NCBI GenBank assembly: GCA_942159475.1 | Contig: OW804094.1 | Location: forward strand, 10,387,555 to 10,451,554 | Direction: 5' to 3' | Length of the DNA: 64,000 bases | DNA from: Sthenelais limicola | Taxonomy: Eukaryota > Annelida > Polychaeta > Phyllodocida > Sigalionidae | In this document: piece by piece, positions 45,225 to 55,646 of the stretch | Layout of the letters: the number at the start of each line of letters is the position of its first letter | Numbering within the stretch: position 1 is the first letter of the stretch | Program-made: the position numbers and the translations under genes | Notes under the pieces: generated by a model | What the model saw: only the letters and a program-made list of their open reading frames with translations | What the model was told of the DNA's origin: nothing | The model's database searches: none

Positions 45225-45360
45225 AACAGCCGGAAGAGCTGGATGTACTCTAGGTAGTTCATAAAGGCATGTCGACCCTTTTGTCTGTTTTTATAGTAGC
45301 CTACTCGTTTGTACTATTTGTACTCACCGAAAAGACAAATACAAAACATCTTATCTTATA
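45225..45360 (+). repeat. Probable retroposon 3' end between satellite blocks
   Basis: Unrelated to the 24 bp unit; ends ACAAATACAAAACATCTTAT + CTTATA, the same ATCTT-type tail as at 882. It probably inserted into the array. Confidence 0.5.
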
Positions 45361-45423
45361 TTACTAATTTATGAGATACTAACACATTACATACTAATCA
45401 CTTACAATATAATATTATATAAT

Positions 45424-45983
45424 CATACCAATAATTTACAAGATAATCATACCAATGATGTATAAGATAATCATACTAATAATTTACAAGATAATCATAC
45501 TAATGATTTACAAGATAATCATACTAATAATTTACAAGATAATCATGCTAATGATTTACAAGATAATCATACTAATAATTTACAAGATAATCATACTAAT
45601 AATTTACAAGATAATCATACTAATAATTTATAAGATAATCATACTAATCACTTACAATATAATCATACCAATAATTTACAAGATAATCATACCAATGATG
45701 TACAAGATAATCATACTAATAATTTACAAGGTAATCATACTAATAATTTACAAGATAATCATACTAATAATTTACAAGGTAATCATACTAATAATTTACA
45801 AGATAATCATACTAATAATTTACAAGATAATCATACTAATAATTTACAAGGTAATCATACTAATAATTTACAAGATAATCATACTAATAATTTACAAGGT
45901 AATCATACTAATAATTTACAAGGTAATCATACTAATAATTTACAAGATAATCATACTAGTTATTTACAAGATAATCATACTAT
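45424..45983. repeat. 24 bp minisatellite, main block
   Basis: About 23 units of AATAATTTACAAGATAATCA + TACT with GGTAATC/GATAATC alternation. A plus-strand frame stays open for 177 codons (IIILIIYK repeats) because 24 is divisible by three; it is not a gene. Confidence 0.95.
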
Positions 45984-46448
45984 TGTAGTGGGTTTGGGTA
46001 TCATATAAGAAGGTCTGGGACATTTAGTGTCCAGTTTTACTGTTGTGTGGTGCTGTCCACTGAGGTTGGTACGCTTGTACTAACCCAGTGGGCAGTACCG
46101 GCTTATATTATCAGTTTTACCTTTCTAGGAAGAAGTTTTCCTATTATTCTTATATCACCTTTTATGTATGTCATTCGTTATGTTTCTATTACAAACCTCT
46201 TGTACCATGCTGTTGTATGTAACATCCGTGAGAAAGGTTATTATTCCTGTGAATATGTTCATCGACCCGCGGATAAGACACCATAGCTGTGTTGGTGTAG
46301 GATTAACGAGGTGGCCGGACCATCTCGACTGGTCAAGTCGTTGGGGAGATTGCCCCGTGTAAGCTAATAAAAGCTGTGCAGAAGGTTTATCCTAGTTTGA
46401 GTCTTTTATCGGCGTAGTAGAGCGGATCGGATCCGAAAGATCACTACA
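45984..46448 (+). mobile_element. Probable solo LTR (465 bp) inside the 24 bp minisatellite
   Basis: Begins TGTAGTGGGTTTGGG and ends GATCACTACA, so TGTAGTG and CACTACA are inverse ends. Inside are a TATA-like CATATAAGAAGG near 46001 and an AATAAAAGC polyadenylation signal near 46366. Satellite sequence continues directly on both sides. The flanks CTAT and CTAA give a near 4 bp duplication. No internal retrotransposon sequence is present, as expected after LTR-LTR recombination. Confidence 0.7.
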
Positions 46449-46492
46449 CTAATAATTTACAAGGTAATCATACTAATAATTTACAAGTGTAA
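46449..46492. repeat. 24 bp minisatellite, last block
   Basis: Nearly two units of TAATAATTTACAAGGTAATC after the LTR. Confidence 0.9.
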
Positions 46493-46507
46493 TTAGTGTA
46501 AAGCTAA

Positions 46508-46560
46508 AGATTTAATTCAATTCAAAATAGTCTTTATTTGTAAGGGAGACAAACGTGTAC
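46508..46560 (-). repeat. Retroposon 3' end fragment, minus strand
   Basis: ATTTAATTCAATTCAAAATA + GTCTTTATTTG: on the minus strand an AATAAAGAC signal followed by a TTGAA-type tail. Confidence 0.4.
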
Positions 46561-46561
46561 A

Positions 46562-46722
46562 AACACGAACATTGCAAACTTTTTTTTTTCACAAAAAAAA
46601 TATCAAACTTAGAATCTAGAAATACTTTATATATCCTACTTTTTACTATCATTGGAATCAGCTTGATATCTCAAAATCCATATTTTGCGACTTGCGACTC
46701 ATTTTCCTGAAACGAATCACAT
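46562..46722 (+). mobile_element. Family C right-end fragment
   Basis: From CATTGCAAACTTTTTTTTTT to ACGAATCACA. Confidence 0.7.
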
Positions 46723-46886
46723 ATATGTATATGCATTTTAGAGTTCATCAACAGAGGAGCAGAGGCCGACTCAAAGTTGGTTAGTGTTAAAATAATAAAT
46801 TAATATGGCAGCCATTTGATTACTAATTTACCTTTTTCATGAACATTAATCAAATCAATATCTAAGACATATAGTAATTTATCATA

Positions 46887-47084
46887 AAGGGCGGTCTCCA
46901 CTGGCGTAAGCTCTGCGGTAAGCGTTGCAATGGTGCTGTGATAGTGAGAAGTGGCGAGGTCCTGCCTACAAGACCAGTGATCCATTTAGGCAGGACTTTG
47001 TCATCCCTCTCCACCTACAGAACTAGCACAACACCATCGCAAGGCTTACCGCAGAGCTTACCGCAGCCAGTGGAGACCACCCTT
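46887..47084. mobile_element. Family G MITE (198 bp)
   Basis: AAGGGCGGTCTCCACTGGCG on the left is the inverse of the right end (CAGTGGAGACCACCCTT), with TA on both sides. GAGCTTACCGCAG/AGGCTTACCGCAG is tandemly duplicated near the right end. Same family as 27391-27569. Confidence 0.8.
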
Positions 47085-47299
47085 TAGAGTAGCACTTGTA
47101 ATGTATACATTGTTATGATGTGATGTAGCTTTCCATAGTCCACAATAGAGGACGAGTGCACATGGGTCAGACCTCGATATAATTATGTCTGGCTATACTG
47201 TGACTCAACGGTTTACTGTGAGGGTTACAAGTAGGCTAATAGCTGGCTCTCAACCCGGAACTGCATTTTTTATCAATGAATTTCAAGGCCAGTACCACA

Positions 47300-47406
47300 T
47301 GGGTCAGATTTTCAGAAAATGTACAATTCACCTTCACCAATCCTCTCAAATAACCCCCATTTAAGACAAAAATGAGCTTCAGAATGCTGTTTAACATAAC
47401 AGAACT
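47300..47406 (-). mobile_element. Family A MITE, left part
   Basis: TGGGTCAGATTTTCAGAAAA to AACATAACAGAACTG, where another TIR element begins. The remainder is not found afterwards. Confidence 0.75.
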
Positions 47407-47407
47407 G

Positions 47408-47549
47408 CACTCTAAGAAATCAGCTGAAAATTCATCTGGATCCACGTAATTACCTGTTGTTTCCGGGTATGAACTGTAGTTTACATGGATTAAGCGTGCA
47501 TGCGTGGAATCCATGTAATAGCTTGTAATCCCAAGCTGATTTTACACTG
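47408..47549. mobile_element. Short TIR element (142 bp)
   Basis: CACTCTAAGAAATCAGCTG and its inverse AGCTGATTTTACACTG close the segment, and GGATTCC/GGAATCC-type inner words pair. CACTGTAAAA ends occur in several animal DNA transposon groups, but I do not assign one. Confidence 0.5.
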
Positions 47550-48935
47550 TTCCCGCACACTGCATGTATAGCTCTGTGCATGCACCAGTGATTTCTAGGT
47601 CAGCCCAACACTGAACTGCAGGTTTGAAAACATAACGACTTTTACCCTCAACCAGTGAGGTAGGACAATACAACTCACAGGACGGATTGTTTATGCACAG
47701 GTCCATTTGAGGAATATGGCAATACTTTCAGGTAAGTAATATATGTTTTGTATTCTATTGTACGCTGATAGGAATTAAATATCAGTACCACTTTCATGGG
47801 AATTGAACAGTAGGCTACCAATACAGGGCAAATTAAAACGATTGTAAATTCTTACACAAGGTTTCATTGAAAATAAATTCGAAAGAGGGCCAACTTAGGC
47901 CGCCTCCCTTTAAGGGGAGGCGGCAGGGGTTGCAGGGGTATGTCCCTACACTAGGGGTTCACAGGAAACATTTATAAGAAAGTGAATTTTCACAAAATAG
48001 TGAATACAAATATTTAGAAGTGTTCAATACATCTCACCCTCATTTTCGGCCTGACTACAAGTACAAGTGTTTCTTTATGAAATACATAGGTAATAACAAG
48101 GAATTGTTAATTATCACCTTTCCCTTCAATGATACTCATGTTACCCGTTTCCATCCCTTATATTGCTCTTATTATATCACAGAAATAAAATCGTCGACGT
48201 AATTTAATTTAGCGGCTGCCACAACAATGTAAGTTCATAAGTTATAGTCAATACCTGAGACTGAGCGGGAAAGCTTTCCCCCAACACATAGGACGCTTTG
48301 ACACTTCTATAGTATGCTTTGACTCAGCTCAGGACACTTTGACCGGCGGGAGGTCGCACCTCATGGCTCCACCAAGCTTGGAGGAGTCCCGTTAGGCCTG
48401 GCGGGTGCACTGGGCTGTGACTGTTTATTCAAGTCAGGCCTCATCCCCTCTTCATCAACGATTGTTTTGGTATATATCAAATGCTATTCCGCTCCCCTTA
48501 TATCATCTGTACTTTTCACAGGAGTTTATAATTCTACAACGCATGGCAAATCCCTATTAAAAGCTAATGAACTATATGTAACTAAGAGCGGAGAAAGAGA
48601 GATAGAAAAGAAAGAGAAAGAAGAAGGGAGATTTTAGAATAAGTATAGCCCACACTAGCTCCCATGCTAGCCCATGCATTTCGTACATAGGTTGATGGTG
48701 TATTTAACTAGTTTTATATGCATATTTTGTGTCAATCACCGTTTTTTTTAACTTTTACCCCCCAGAATCTCACTAGGCCTCATACAAAGAGAGAGGGTCA
48801 ACGGGGAAGGCTAGCCTATATGCTGTGAGTGAAATGGGTGTTGGAATAATGGCTGATGGATCAAAGCTGTGTTAACTGTTCAGGTTTATAAGCATAATTA
48901 TATAGGAGAGCATTATAGGCATAATTATAGGATTT
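47550..48935. other. Unassigned stretch
   Basis: Includes a CCTCCCTTTAAGGGGAGG palindrome (about 47903-47921), three ACGCTTTGACAC / ATGCTTTGACTC / ACACTTTGACCG repeats near 48290-48345, and a purine-rich run near 48590-48630. No gene recognised. Confidence 0.4.
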
Positions 48936-49289
48936 GTGAGATATCACCATATTTGAAAAAAGGAAATCAAGCCGATTCCAATTGTAGTAAACACTAAGAC
49001 ACCTAATAAGTATTTCTATATTTTAAGTTTGATATTTTTATTTAAAAAAAAAAGAAGTTTGCGATATTTCTGGATATGTACCTACCAGTAAAGTAACTAA
49101 ATATACTCCATATGAAGGGCTTCACACAGGGATATATTTAATACAATGTCCGGAAATTTAGTACATAGATTTATATTGCTATAAGTGCTACACCCTGTAA
49201 AAATCAGATCATTACAATAAAGAGAACTTGTAAAAAGACACTTTGTAAAATATCATTCTTGCGACTCGTTTTCCTGAAACGTATCACAT
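48936..49289 (-). mobile_element. Family C element lacking one terminus
   Basis: GAGATATCACCATATTTG through CTTGCGACTCGTTTTCCTGA to GTATCACA. The other TIR is missing. Confidence 0.7.
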
Positions 49290-50124
49290 ATACATAGGCA
49301 CTGAAAGTGAAAGTAGGCAAAAACAGGGAGCATTGATATTTGTTTAGCTCAAAATGAAAATGATTGATATAGTAAATCATACTGTTTATCTTTAAGATTT
49401 TTTGACAATGCGATGATAACACTAATAATTATTCAATTTTATCATTAATTTTGGTGAAGGGGCTGCGTCATTCCGCATTACGTTTCATTCCAGGTAGTGG
49501 CTGAGATATATGGGGTATATTAGGAGAAAAACAATTAAAAAAATATATCTGAATGTTTTATGGGGTGGAAAGGAAATAAGAAAGATTTTCTGACTCATTT
49601 GTTTTGTATGGCTGAACAGAGATGGGTTACTAATATTAGTTTTCTCACTCGTGTCACATGATACCATTTTAATATGGTGCTATATACGGTGGAAGTTCAG
49701 ACAGCCCCAATGGCTCCTCTCTGTCTGTCAATCCGGTCTGGTCATGCTTGGATGCACCACGCTTGAGTGGGTGCGATCCCCGCTCCCCCACCTGCACCAA
49801 GCGCGAATGTTCCCGCGAATACCAATGTTCCCGCGAATGTCCTACATTACGAAACGCCAGATTGGGACATTCTTTGTAACATTTGAACACCATTCACAAA
49901 TTCTCAAAATAAATCTGGCTATATGTCTCATTCATTATGAAACAGTATCCTGCTGCACTTGGCTACCTAGAAGACAGGCTCTTAGGCTGGTTACCTTACC
50001 TGCTTCACAACTCCAGCTAAGGCAGCAAACCTCCGTCGACATCCCTATACAAGAGTCATCATCCAATAGCTATCCCCCGTTCAGGGAAAATAAATCCCCC
50101 ACTCTCTCTCTCTCTCTCTCTTAT
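49290..50124. other. Unassigned stretch
   Basis: CGCGAATGTTCCCGCGAATA-type direct repeats lie near 49800-49840. A (CT)n run follows at about 50102-50120. The 199-codon ORF from 49651 runs through this and into a family A fragment and has no recognised domain. Confidence 0.35.
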
Positions 50125-50254
50125 GATACTTTAAATCAATGCGATACTAAATATACTCAGATATACCCAGTATTCATCATTTTTCAGCCTAATTTAGGAA
50201 CATTTCCTAAATGTGTAGAGCTGGTGACTGTACATTTTCTGAAAATCTGACCCA
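50125..50254 (-). mobile_element. Family A right-part fragment
   Basis: GATACTTTAAATCAATGCGA to GAAAATCTGACCCA. Confidence 0.7.
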
Positions 50255-50288
50255 CATACTCGAATCTTTTTTAATTGGCGTGTCGTTA

Positions 50289-50658
50289 TGGGTCAGATCG
50301 TCAGAAAACCTACAATAGGCAGCTCTACACATTTCTTGCCCATTGCTTCAATGGGGCGCCATTGACCGGAAGCAAAGCTCTCCTCTGCTTCCTCTTCCGG
50401 GTACCTCAGACCCCTGGTCACTACACTCACCCTCACTCCACGCTACTCCTCCAGAGGGGCAACAACTGTTAAATTCTGCTAAATTCCGGTTAAAAAATGA
50501 TAAATACCAGGTATATCTGAGTATATTTGGCATCGAGTTGATTCAATGGATGTGTTTGGTTACGTTGAATTGTGTTTTGAGTCTCATTTTTTTATTAAAT
50601 TCAGATTATTTGAGAGGGTTTCTGAATGTGAAATGTGCATTTTCTGGACATTTTACCC
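50289..50658 (+). mobile_element. Family A MITE interrupted by ~135 bp
   Basis: The left end TGGGTCAGATCGTCAGAAAA breaks after CTCTACACATTT (about 50334). Foreign DNA (CTTGCCCATTGCTTCAATGG ... GGGGCAACAACTGTT) intervenes to about 50470. The element resumes AAATTCTGCTAAATTCCGG and ends with an eroded TTCTGGACATTTTACCC. Confidence 0.7.
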
Positions 50659-50708
50659 TTATATTAATACATAATTATTTTATATATACGTCGATGTACG
50701 TGGGCATA

Positions 50709-50817
50709 TGTGATGTATTTCAGGAAAATGAGTCACAAGTCGTACAATCGATATTTTTCAAAGTGATTTATTCACAACTTCTCTCAATAGGAATGTACTG
50801 ATTTTTTAGTATGAACA
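50709..50817 (+). mobile_element. Family C left-end fragment
   Basis: TGTGATGTATTTCAGGAAAA to GTACTGATTTTTTAG, stopping just before the next family A copy. Confidence 0.65.
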
Positions 50818-50819
50818 TA

Positions 50820-51056
50820 TGGGTCAGATCGTCAGAAAAAGTACAATTGGCAGCTATACACATTTAGTCAATTCGGTTAAATTCAGCTGACAAATGATAA
50901 ATGCAGGGTATATCTGAGTATATTTGGTTTTCCAATGATCCAAACAGGGTACTTGGTTAGGTTGAACTGTATTTTGAAGCTAAATTCGATCTTAAATGTG
51001 GGTTATTTGAGAGGATTGGTGAAGGCGAATTGTACAATTTCTGACGATCTGACCCA
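50820..51056 (+). mobile_element. Family A MITE, full length (237 bp)
   Basis: TGGGTCAGATCGTCAGAAAA to GACGATCTGACCCA, with TA on both sides. Confidence 0.85.
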
Positions 51057-51291
51057 TATGGAGACAGGGATGTGAAGTGAATCTGACTGGATATGTATTA
51101 GAAATAATTGTACTTGAAATATTTGTATTTGAAATATTTGTGTAGAAGTTGGATGTATATGTGACCCTATGTCGTCGACGATGAGGTGGTTGATGAATAT
51201 ATGTGAACAATATCAACATGTTATATCTATAATGATTTCTATGATAATACGTCTGTCATGAATTATTGTGACACGGCGCAGGTGGTGGTGA

Positions 51292-51294
<3 letters not shown>

Positions 51295-51323
<29 letters not shown>

Positions 51324-51480
51324 AGAAAAACATTTTTATTTTCGTTGTCAAAGAATATCTCCGGCCATATGGGAGGTGTTCTAATCCTTTCTCTTCGCTT
51401 AAATTAACATTTGATTTATGTAGGGAGACATCCTCGCCTTGGTCGTTGACTCAGTGATTCTACATACTTTATCATATATT
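51295..51480 (-). repeat. Retroposed sequence with a poly(T)/poly(A) tail
   Basis: A T run of about 25 starts the segment on the plus strand, followed by AGAATAGAAAAACATTTTTATT. On the minus strand this is a 3' end with AATAAAAATG and a poly(A) tail. The source was not recognised. Confidence 0.45.
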
Positions 51481-52265
51481 GAAATTAGCTGATTGTCTAA
51501 TTATTTTTTTAAAAAAATAATTAACGTAAATCATCATGTACTGAAATACAGTGTATAATGTGCATAATGTCTTGATGAATAAAACATTTAAAAACAAAAA
51601 CCAGGTAACATTAAGAATCAAAATTAATTAATTAGTATAATGATATGTTAATACATAACACAATATGATCGGCATAACACCATATTAAAATATTGTATAA
51701 ATTGGTATCGCGTTGAAGTAAAGTATCTATTTTGCTATGTTCAACTGTATTTTATAGCTCTTTTCAGTCTTAAAGTGGCTAAGATAGTTAAAATGAGTAG
51801 TCATGGAATCGTGTGAGACTTTGTCAGTGTAATCATATATAATAGGTATAGCAATATCTGAAGTATTGAATATCAGCATTGCGTTTTCATTCAATGATTA
51901 GTGAATATGTGAAATGAATGGGTCAGAACCTAAACTGATGTCAAATCCATGAGGAAATGGCTTTGGAGACCAGGAGGTACTGCCAGATTTAGCCCTGGTG
52001 GCAGTAATGAAACTAATGTCCTTTGTACTGACCAGCGCCGACCTGGGTGTTACATAATTCCAGATGTCAACCCAACTGCCAGTTTGAATTTCTGTATGGC
52101 GTGCAAAAACGATTTTGCTCACTATCTTACCAAATATCTTATATAATATGAATGTTAGAGTTTTGATATCCACAGGAGTTAGTTAGGTAGGGTAAGGTAA
52201 ACCAAATACTAGAAAATGAAGTAGAAATTCCGTTACTCGATAATCTAGCCAGCAACAGTGAGAAG
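51481..52265. other. Unassigned stretch with a family A fragment
   Basis: About 51700-51780 is a diverged internal piece of family A (GGTATCGCGTTGAAGTAAAG). Remaining sequence is unassigned and non-coding. Confidence 0.4.
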
Positions 52266-52269
52266 TGTC

Positions 52270-52338
52270 ACTTTAAATGTGTGTTATTTGAGAGGATTGG
52301 TGAAGATGAATTGTACATTCTCTGAAGATCTGACCCAT
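52270..52338 (+). mobile_element. Family A right-end fragment
   Basis: TTAAATGTGTGTTATTTGAG to GAAGATCTGACCCA. Confidence 0.7.
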
Positions 52339-52376
52339 ATATACTTTTAACTATGAGTAAAAAGGCAACGTATACA

Positions 52377-52613
52377 TGGGTCAGATTTTCAGAAAATGTA
52401 CAATTCGCCTTCACTAATCCTCTCAAATAACCCACATTTAAGACAAAAATGAGCTCTAAAATGCAGTTTAATATAACAGAACTGGTACTTTAAATCAATG
52501 CGATACCAAATATACTCAAATATACCTGGTATTCATAATTTTGCAGCCTAATCTAGCAGAATTTCCTAATTGTGTAGAGCTGCCAATTGTACATTTTCTG
52601 AAAATCTGACCCA
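52377..52613 (-). mobile_element. Family A MITE, full length (237 bp)
   Basis: TGGGTCAGATTTTCAGAAAA to GAAAATCTGACCCA; flanks ACA and CAT. Confidence 0.85.
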
Positions 52614-52737
52614 CATACATTATCGCCATTAAATCAGCGAGTCTTGGATTTCGACCAAAACCTGGCCCCATTATTTCTTAACCACTCTTAAAAAACAGCA
52701 CCCATACTGCACCCATACTAGACCTGCAACATCCACA

Positions 52738-53186
52738 TGGGTCAGATTTTCAGAAAATGTACAATTCACCTCCAACAATCCTCTCAAATAACCCCAAATT
52801 TAAGACAAAAATCAGGTTCAAAACTCAGTTCGACATAACCAAACAGATTGTTTGAATCAAGGCAATACCAAATACACTCAGATACAACACATTGCCTTGC
52901 CTCTTATTTTCCTTAAGTACTGAAATGTTCATTGTATATACCCTTCTTCTCCCTTATAGTTTGTAATTTTGCAACTCGGTAACTTTGAAACTTTGTACAA
53001 CTATTAAACTGGAATTCACAACTAGGCATTCGTCGGAGGAAATGATATAATTATTGTATTACATGATTGACTGAACTACGTACTGTATTTTACCATCTAT
53101 ACAAATAAAAGAATTCTTGAAATGAATTGAAGAATTTGCTAAGTATGTAGAGCTGCCAATTGTACATTTTCTAACAATCTGACCCA
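52738..53186 (-). mobile_element. Family A MITE split by a retroposon
   Basis: The left part runs to about 52886 (ATACACTCAGATACA); the right part resumes near 53133 (AGAATTTGCTAAGTATGTAG) and ends ACAATCTGACCCA. About 35 bp of the element is lost at the junction. Confidence 0.75.
52887..53132 (+). repeat. Retroposon 3' end inserted in a family A element
   Basis: Ends ACAAATAAAAGAATTCTTGA + AATGAATTGAAG. A related copy lies at 55906-56092 with the same AGAATTCTTGAAATGAA end and shared TAGGCATTCRTCGGA. It is a non-coding LINE or SINE tail. Confidence 0.6.
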
Positions 53187-53327
53187 TGTCTAGCATCTAT
53201 AATTATGTAGCAAGACGCAGACACTCGGCACTTAAATTGCAGCTCTCGACACAACGACCTGGTATCTCCATATTATATGTGTGTATTGGGAGAAAAGACA
53301 ATAAGGCAGATGTTGGAAATATTTAAA

Positions 53328-53484
53328 ATGTCAACGCTTCAGCAGGTGTTCCTTGTTGCTGGGTGCATGGTGATGGTCATCCAGGGTCGAATGATGGACA
53401 TGTCACATACGCTGAACGAACGCGCAAGGCACGGAGCACTATTTCGTAACTTCTCCATGACTACGGCTATGAATGGTTCCTATG
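53328..53484 (+). CDS. Cyclase-family (kynurenine formamidase/isatin hydrolase-like) gene, exon 1
   Basis: This first coding exon gives a signal peptide-like start (MSTLQQVFLVAGCMVMVIQG) followed by MMDMSHTLNE, matching the DLSHTLNE start typical of the cyclase family (Pfam PF04199 type). It then gives an RNFSMTTAMNGSY stretch. I chose the ATG at 53328 because it has A at -3 and places the hydrophobic core near the N-terminus. In-frame ATGs at 53277 and 53310 are possible. The exon ends TATG|GTACGT at 53484, phase 1; its single G joins AA of exon 2 to make a Glu codon. The spacing between DMSHTLNE and the catalytic motif is shorter than I expect for the family, so an unrecognised small exon may lie in the intron. 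The protein is probably secreted; the substrate is unknown. Confidence 0.65.
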
Positions 53485-53524
53485 GTACGTCTAAAATATG
53501 GTCAGTATAAATTTCATTTCTCAC

Positions 53525-53790
53525 ATAAGATAAGATGAGATAAGAAACGAAACTACTTTATTCTTTCAACTCTGCGAGTACAAAGGGTACACATAAATAA
53601 CATATAATAATAAAATAATAAATAATAATAATACATGAGATATAGATAGAATAGGTAAACAGACCTCTAGATAATCCCGGCCGTTACCTTGGCCAAAACA
53701 CATGAGACTGAGATTATATATTATACCTTACTTGTGTATGTCAAGTGATAAAGAGATTAATTAAATGTAAACACATCAATAGAAATGCTG
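53525..53790 (-). repeat. Retroposon 3' end in intron 1, minus strand
   Basis: ATAAGATAAGATGAGATAAG start (the inverse of a TCTTATC tail), then ACTACTTTATTC, ACTCTGCGAGTACAAAGGGT and CCCGGCCGTTACCTTGGCC. It is an inverted copy of 640-882, differing mainly in an expanded AATAAT run. Confidence 0.7.
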
Positions 53791-53819
53791 TCATTGCAAA
53801 CGCTTGGGTCATTTGAAAG

Positions 53820-54476
53820 TAGGTTTGTTTGTTTGTTTGTTTGTTTTTTATTCATAAGCTCATGTACCAAGTACAACATCTTCAGCCTATATAAACATAA
53901 TTAAATAATAGTAATACAAATTAATTCATGAAATCGTACAATCACTAGTCAAATTAATTACGCAATTAAATCATAGTCAAATAGTCAATCATTCAAATAC
54001 GACACAAATATTATACATGTAAACTTTTTTCCATTTTGGGTATAAGGTAAAACATATTAATGAGTTGAGAAAGGTGATTGGATTTAGATGATCATTGACG
54101 CCGTGCATCCATACACAGAGTCCAAAAAGGTCACTATTTGTTTACATCCTTACACGAAAATCCCTATATATTCACGTCACCAGAAAAACCATACAAATAC
54201 AGTTTAGGTCAGTCAACCAAATAATAAACAATATACTCAATATACAAGACCACTTATGAACCACAATAAACAGGTCAATCAATGGCTAGATAAAACCAGC
54301 TGCGTTGAACTTAGCCCAGTAGAGTTTAACCACGGCTGCCTTAAATTGGTAGCTATTGGTGTTTCCAATAGCATTTGTCCTATTAAGAATAACATTCTGT
54401 TCAACATTAGATTAGTTTGTAAGTGAAGATAGAAATTATTGATAGAAAATTTTCGTCAGATTTGTATCAGTTAATC
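53820..54476 (-). repeat. Rest of intron 1: second minus-strand retroposon end plus unassigned DNA
   Basis: TTTGTTTGTTTGTTTGTTTG + TTTTTTATTCATAAG at about 53824 is an inverse 3' tail (AATAAA then AAAC repeats). How far the element extends into the AT-rich DNA up to 54476 is unclear. No exon was recognised here. Confidence 0.4.
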
Positions 54477-54537
54477 AACAATTAATCATACAATATTAAA
54501 GGTTTCAAACCAACGACATAGCCCTCTCAGAACATAC
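54477..54537 (+). repeat. Upstream copy of the exon 2 splice-acceptor region
   Basis: CAATATTAAAGGTTTCAAAC, CGACATAGCCCTCTCAG and AACATAC duplicate the intron end at 54876-54948 with few changes. It carries an alternative AG at 54529-54530. If used, the frame would read the family C element and stop after about 14 codons (HTSRKIWILRYHHI). Confidence 0.75.
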
Positions 54538-54873
54538 AAGTCGCAAAATATGGATTTTGAGATATCATCATATTTGAAAAGAGTAAACACTAGGACACCT
54601 AATAAATATTTCTAGATTATAAGTTTGATATTTCTTATTTTTGAAAAGAAAAGTTGGCAATGTTTCTGGATGGGTATTTACCAGTAAAGTAACTAAATAT
54701 ACTCCATACAAAGGCCTTCAAAACGCAAGGATACATTTAATACAATGTCCCGAAATTTGTCACATGGACATATATGACTATAAGCGCTAAACCCTCTAAA
54801 AATCAGAACATTTCAATAAAGAGATCTGGTGAATAAAGCACTTTTAAAAATATCGATTTCGTGACTTGTGACT
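54538..54873 (-). mobile_element. Family C element without terminal ~25 bp, in intron 1
   Basis: Begins AAGTCGCAAAATATGG and ends TTTCGTGACTTGTGACTGG. Both TIRs lack their outer portion. It lies exactly between the two copies of the acceptor region. Confidence 0.75.
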
Positions 54874-54941
54874 GGAACAAATTAATACAACATTATTTAT
54901 ACAATGTTAAAGGTTTCAAACCAATGACATAGCCCTGTCAG

Positions 54942-55100
54942 AACATACTGGAACCCACATGGATGCCCCTGTGCACTCCTGGCCATTGGGAATATTCCTG
55001 CATGAAATTCCATACGAGCAGTTCATAGGACCAGCCGTCGTCATCGATGTCTCTCAACATTCTACCACTGATTATCTAGTAATGGTGGAGGACATCTTAG
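54942..55100 (+). CDS. Cyclase-family gene, exon 2 (metal-binding motif)
   Basis: Acceptor CTGTCAG|AACATAC and donor TTAG|GTGAGT bound a 159 bp exon. Joined to the G of exon 1 it reads E-HTGTHMDAPVHSW, which contains the family's HxGTHxDxPxH signature (His, His, Asp and His that bind the divalent metal). It is followed by LHEIPYEQFIGPAVVIDVS, another conserved block, and YLVMVEDIL. The exon leaves phase 1. Family members hydrolyse small amide or lactam substrates such as N-formylkynurenine or isatin, or cyclise polyketides. Which reaction applies is not shown. The intact signature and matching phases argue that the gene was functional until recently or still is. Confidence 0.85.
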
Positions 55101-55646
55101 GTGAGTAACGGTTCTAGATCAAAATCAGCTATTGTACGAACTATAATATCCAGAACACTGGTTAATTCCTTTCCGCTTCCTATATTATTTCCACTCTTAA
55201 AACGGAATGTATATATCCCCTGACCAACTTCCTTTATTGTACCAAAAATGTTGTTCTTTAAAGAATTTTCCCATGCAATTGTATTATCACTATACTTTAT
55301 TCCCCATACCCGTTACAAAGATACTCAATTGAAATGATCTTACTAACAATACATTGTTCATGCCGGACCCCCCGACAACAATCTCCCCGCTGCAATTTCT
55401 CCGCCACAATCTCCCCGCCATACATTTGCTTCAACAAATCTTCATCTCCATTATCTGTGTATTAAGATATTAAGTGCTACAAACACTCTCACAACCATTT
55501 ATACAAAGTACAAGACATTGTCTAAAATTAATGGTATTATTGTAACTTCGCTTCACTATATGCTATAAGTCTGTTGTAAAAACAAAAGAACTATTTTTTA
55601 TGCTGAAGCTGAACTTCGCCTTTATTGACAACACTGTCATCCTATG
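55101..55646. other. Intron 2, first part
   Basis: Unassigned DNA with CTCCCCGC / CTCCGCCACAATCTCCCCGC repeats near 55385-55430. No exon recognised. Confidence 0.45.

Noticed and set aside
45455..45988. 177-codon plus-strand ORF of isoleucine-rich repeats
   Set aside because: It is the 24 bp minisatellite read through; the peptide (IIILIIYK repeats) has no independent support.
49736..49800. Possible tRNA B box (GGGTGCGATCCCCGC)
   Set aside because: No A box, anticodon arm or acceptor pairing could be drawn around it.
49651..50250. 199-codon plus-strand ORF
   Set aside because: It mixes unassigned DNA with a family A transposon end and a CT microsatellite; no domain or compositional sign of coding.
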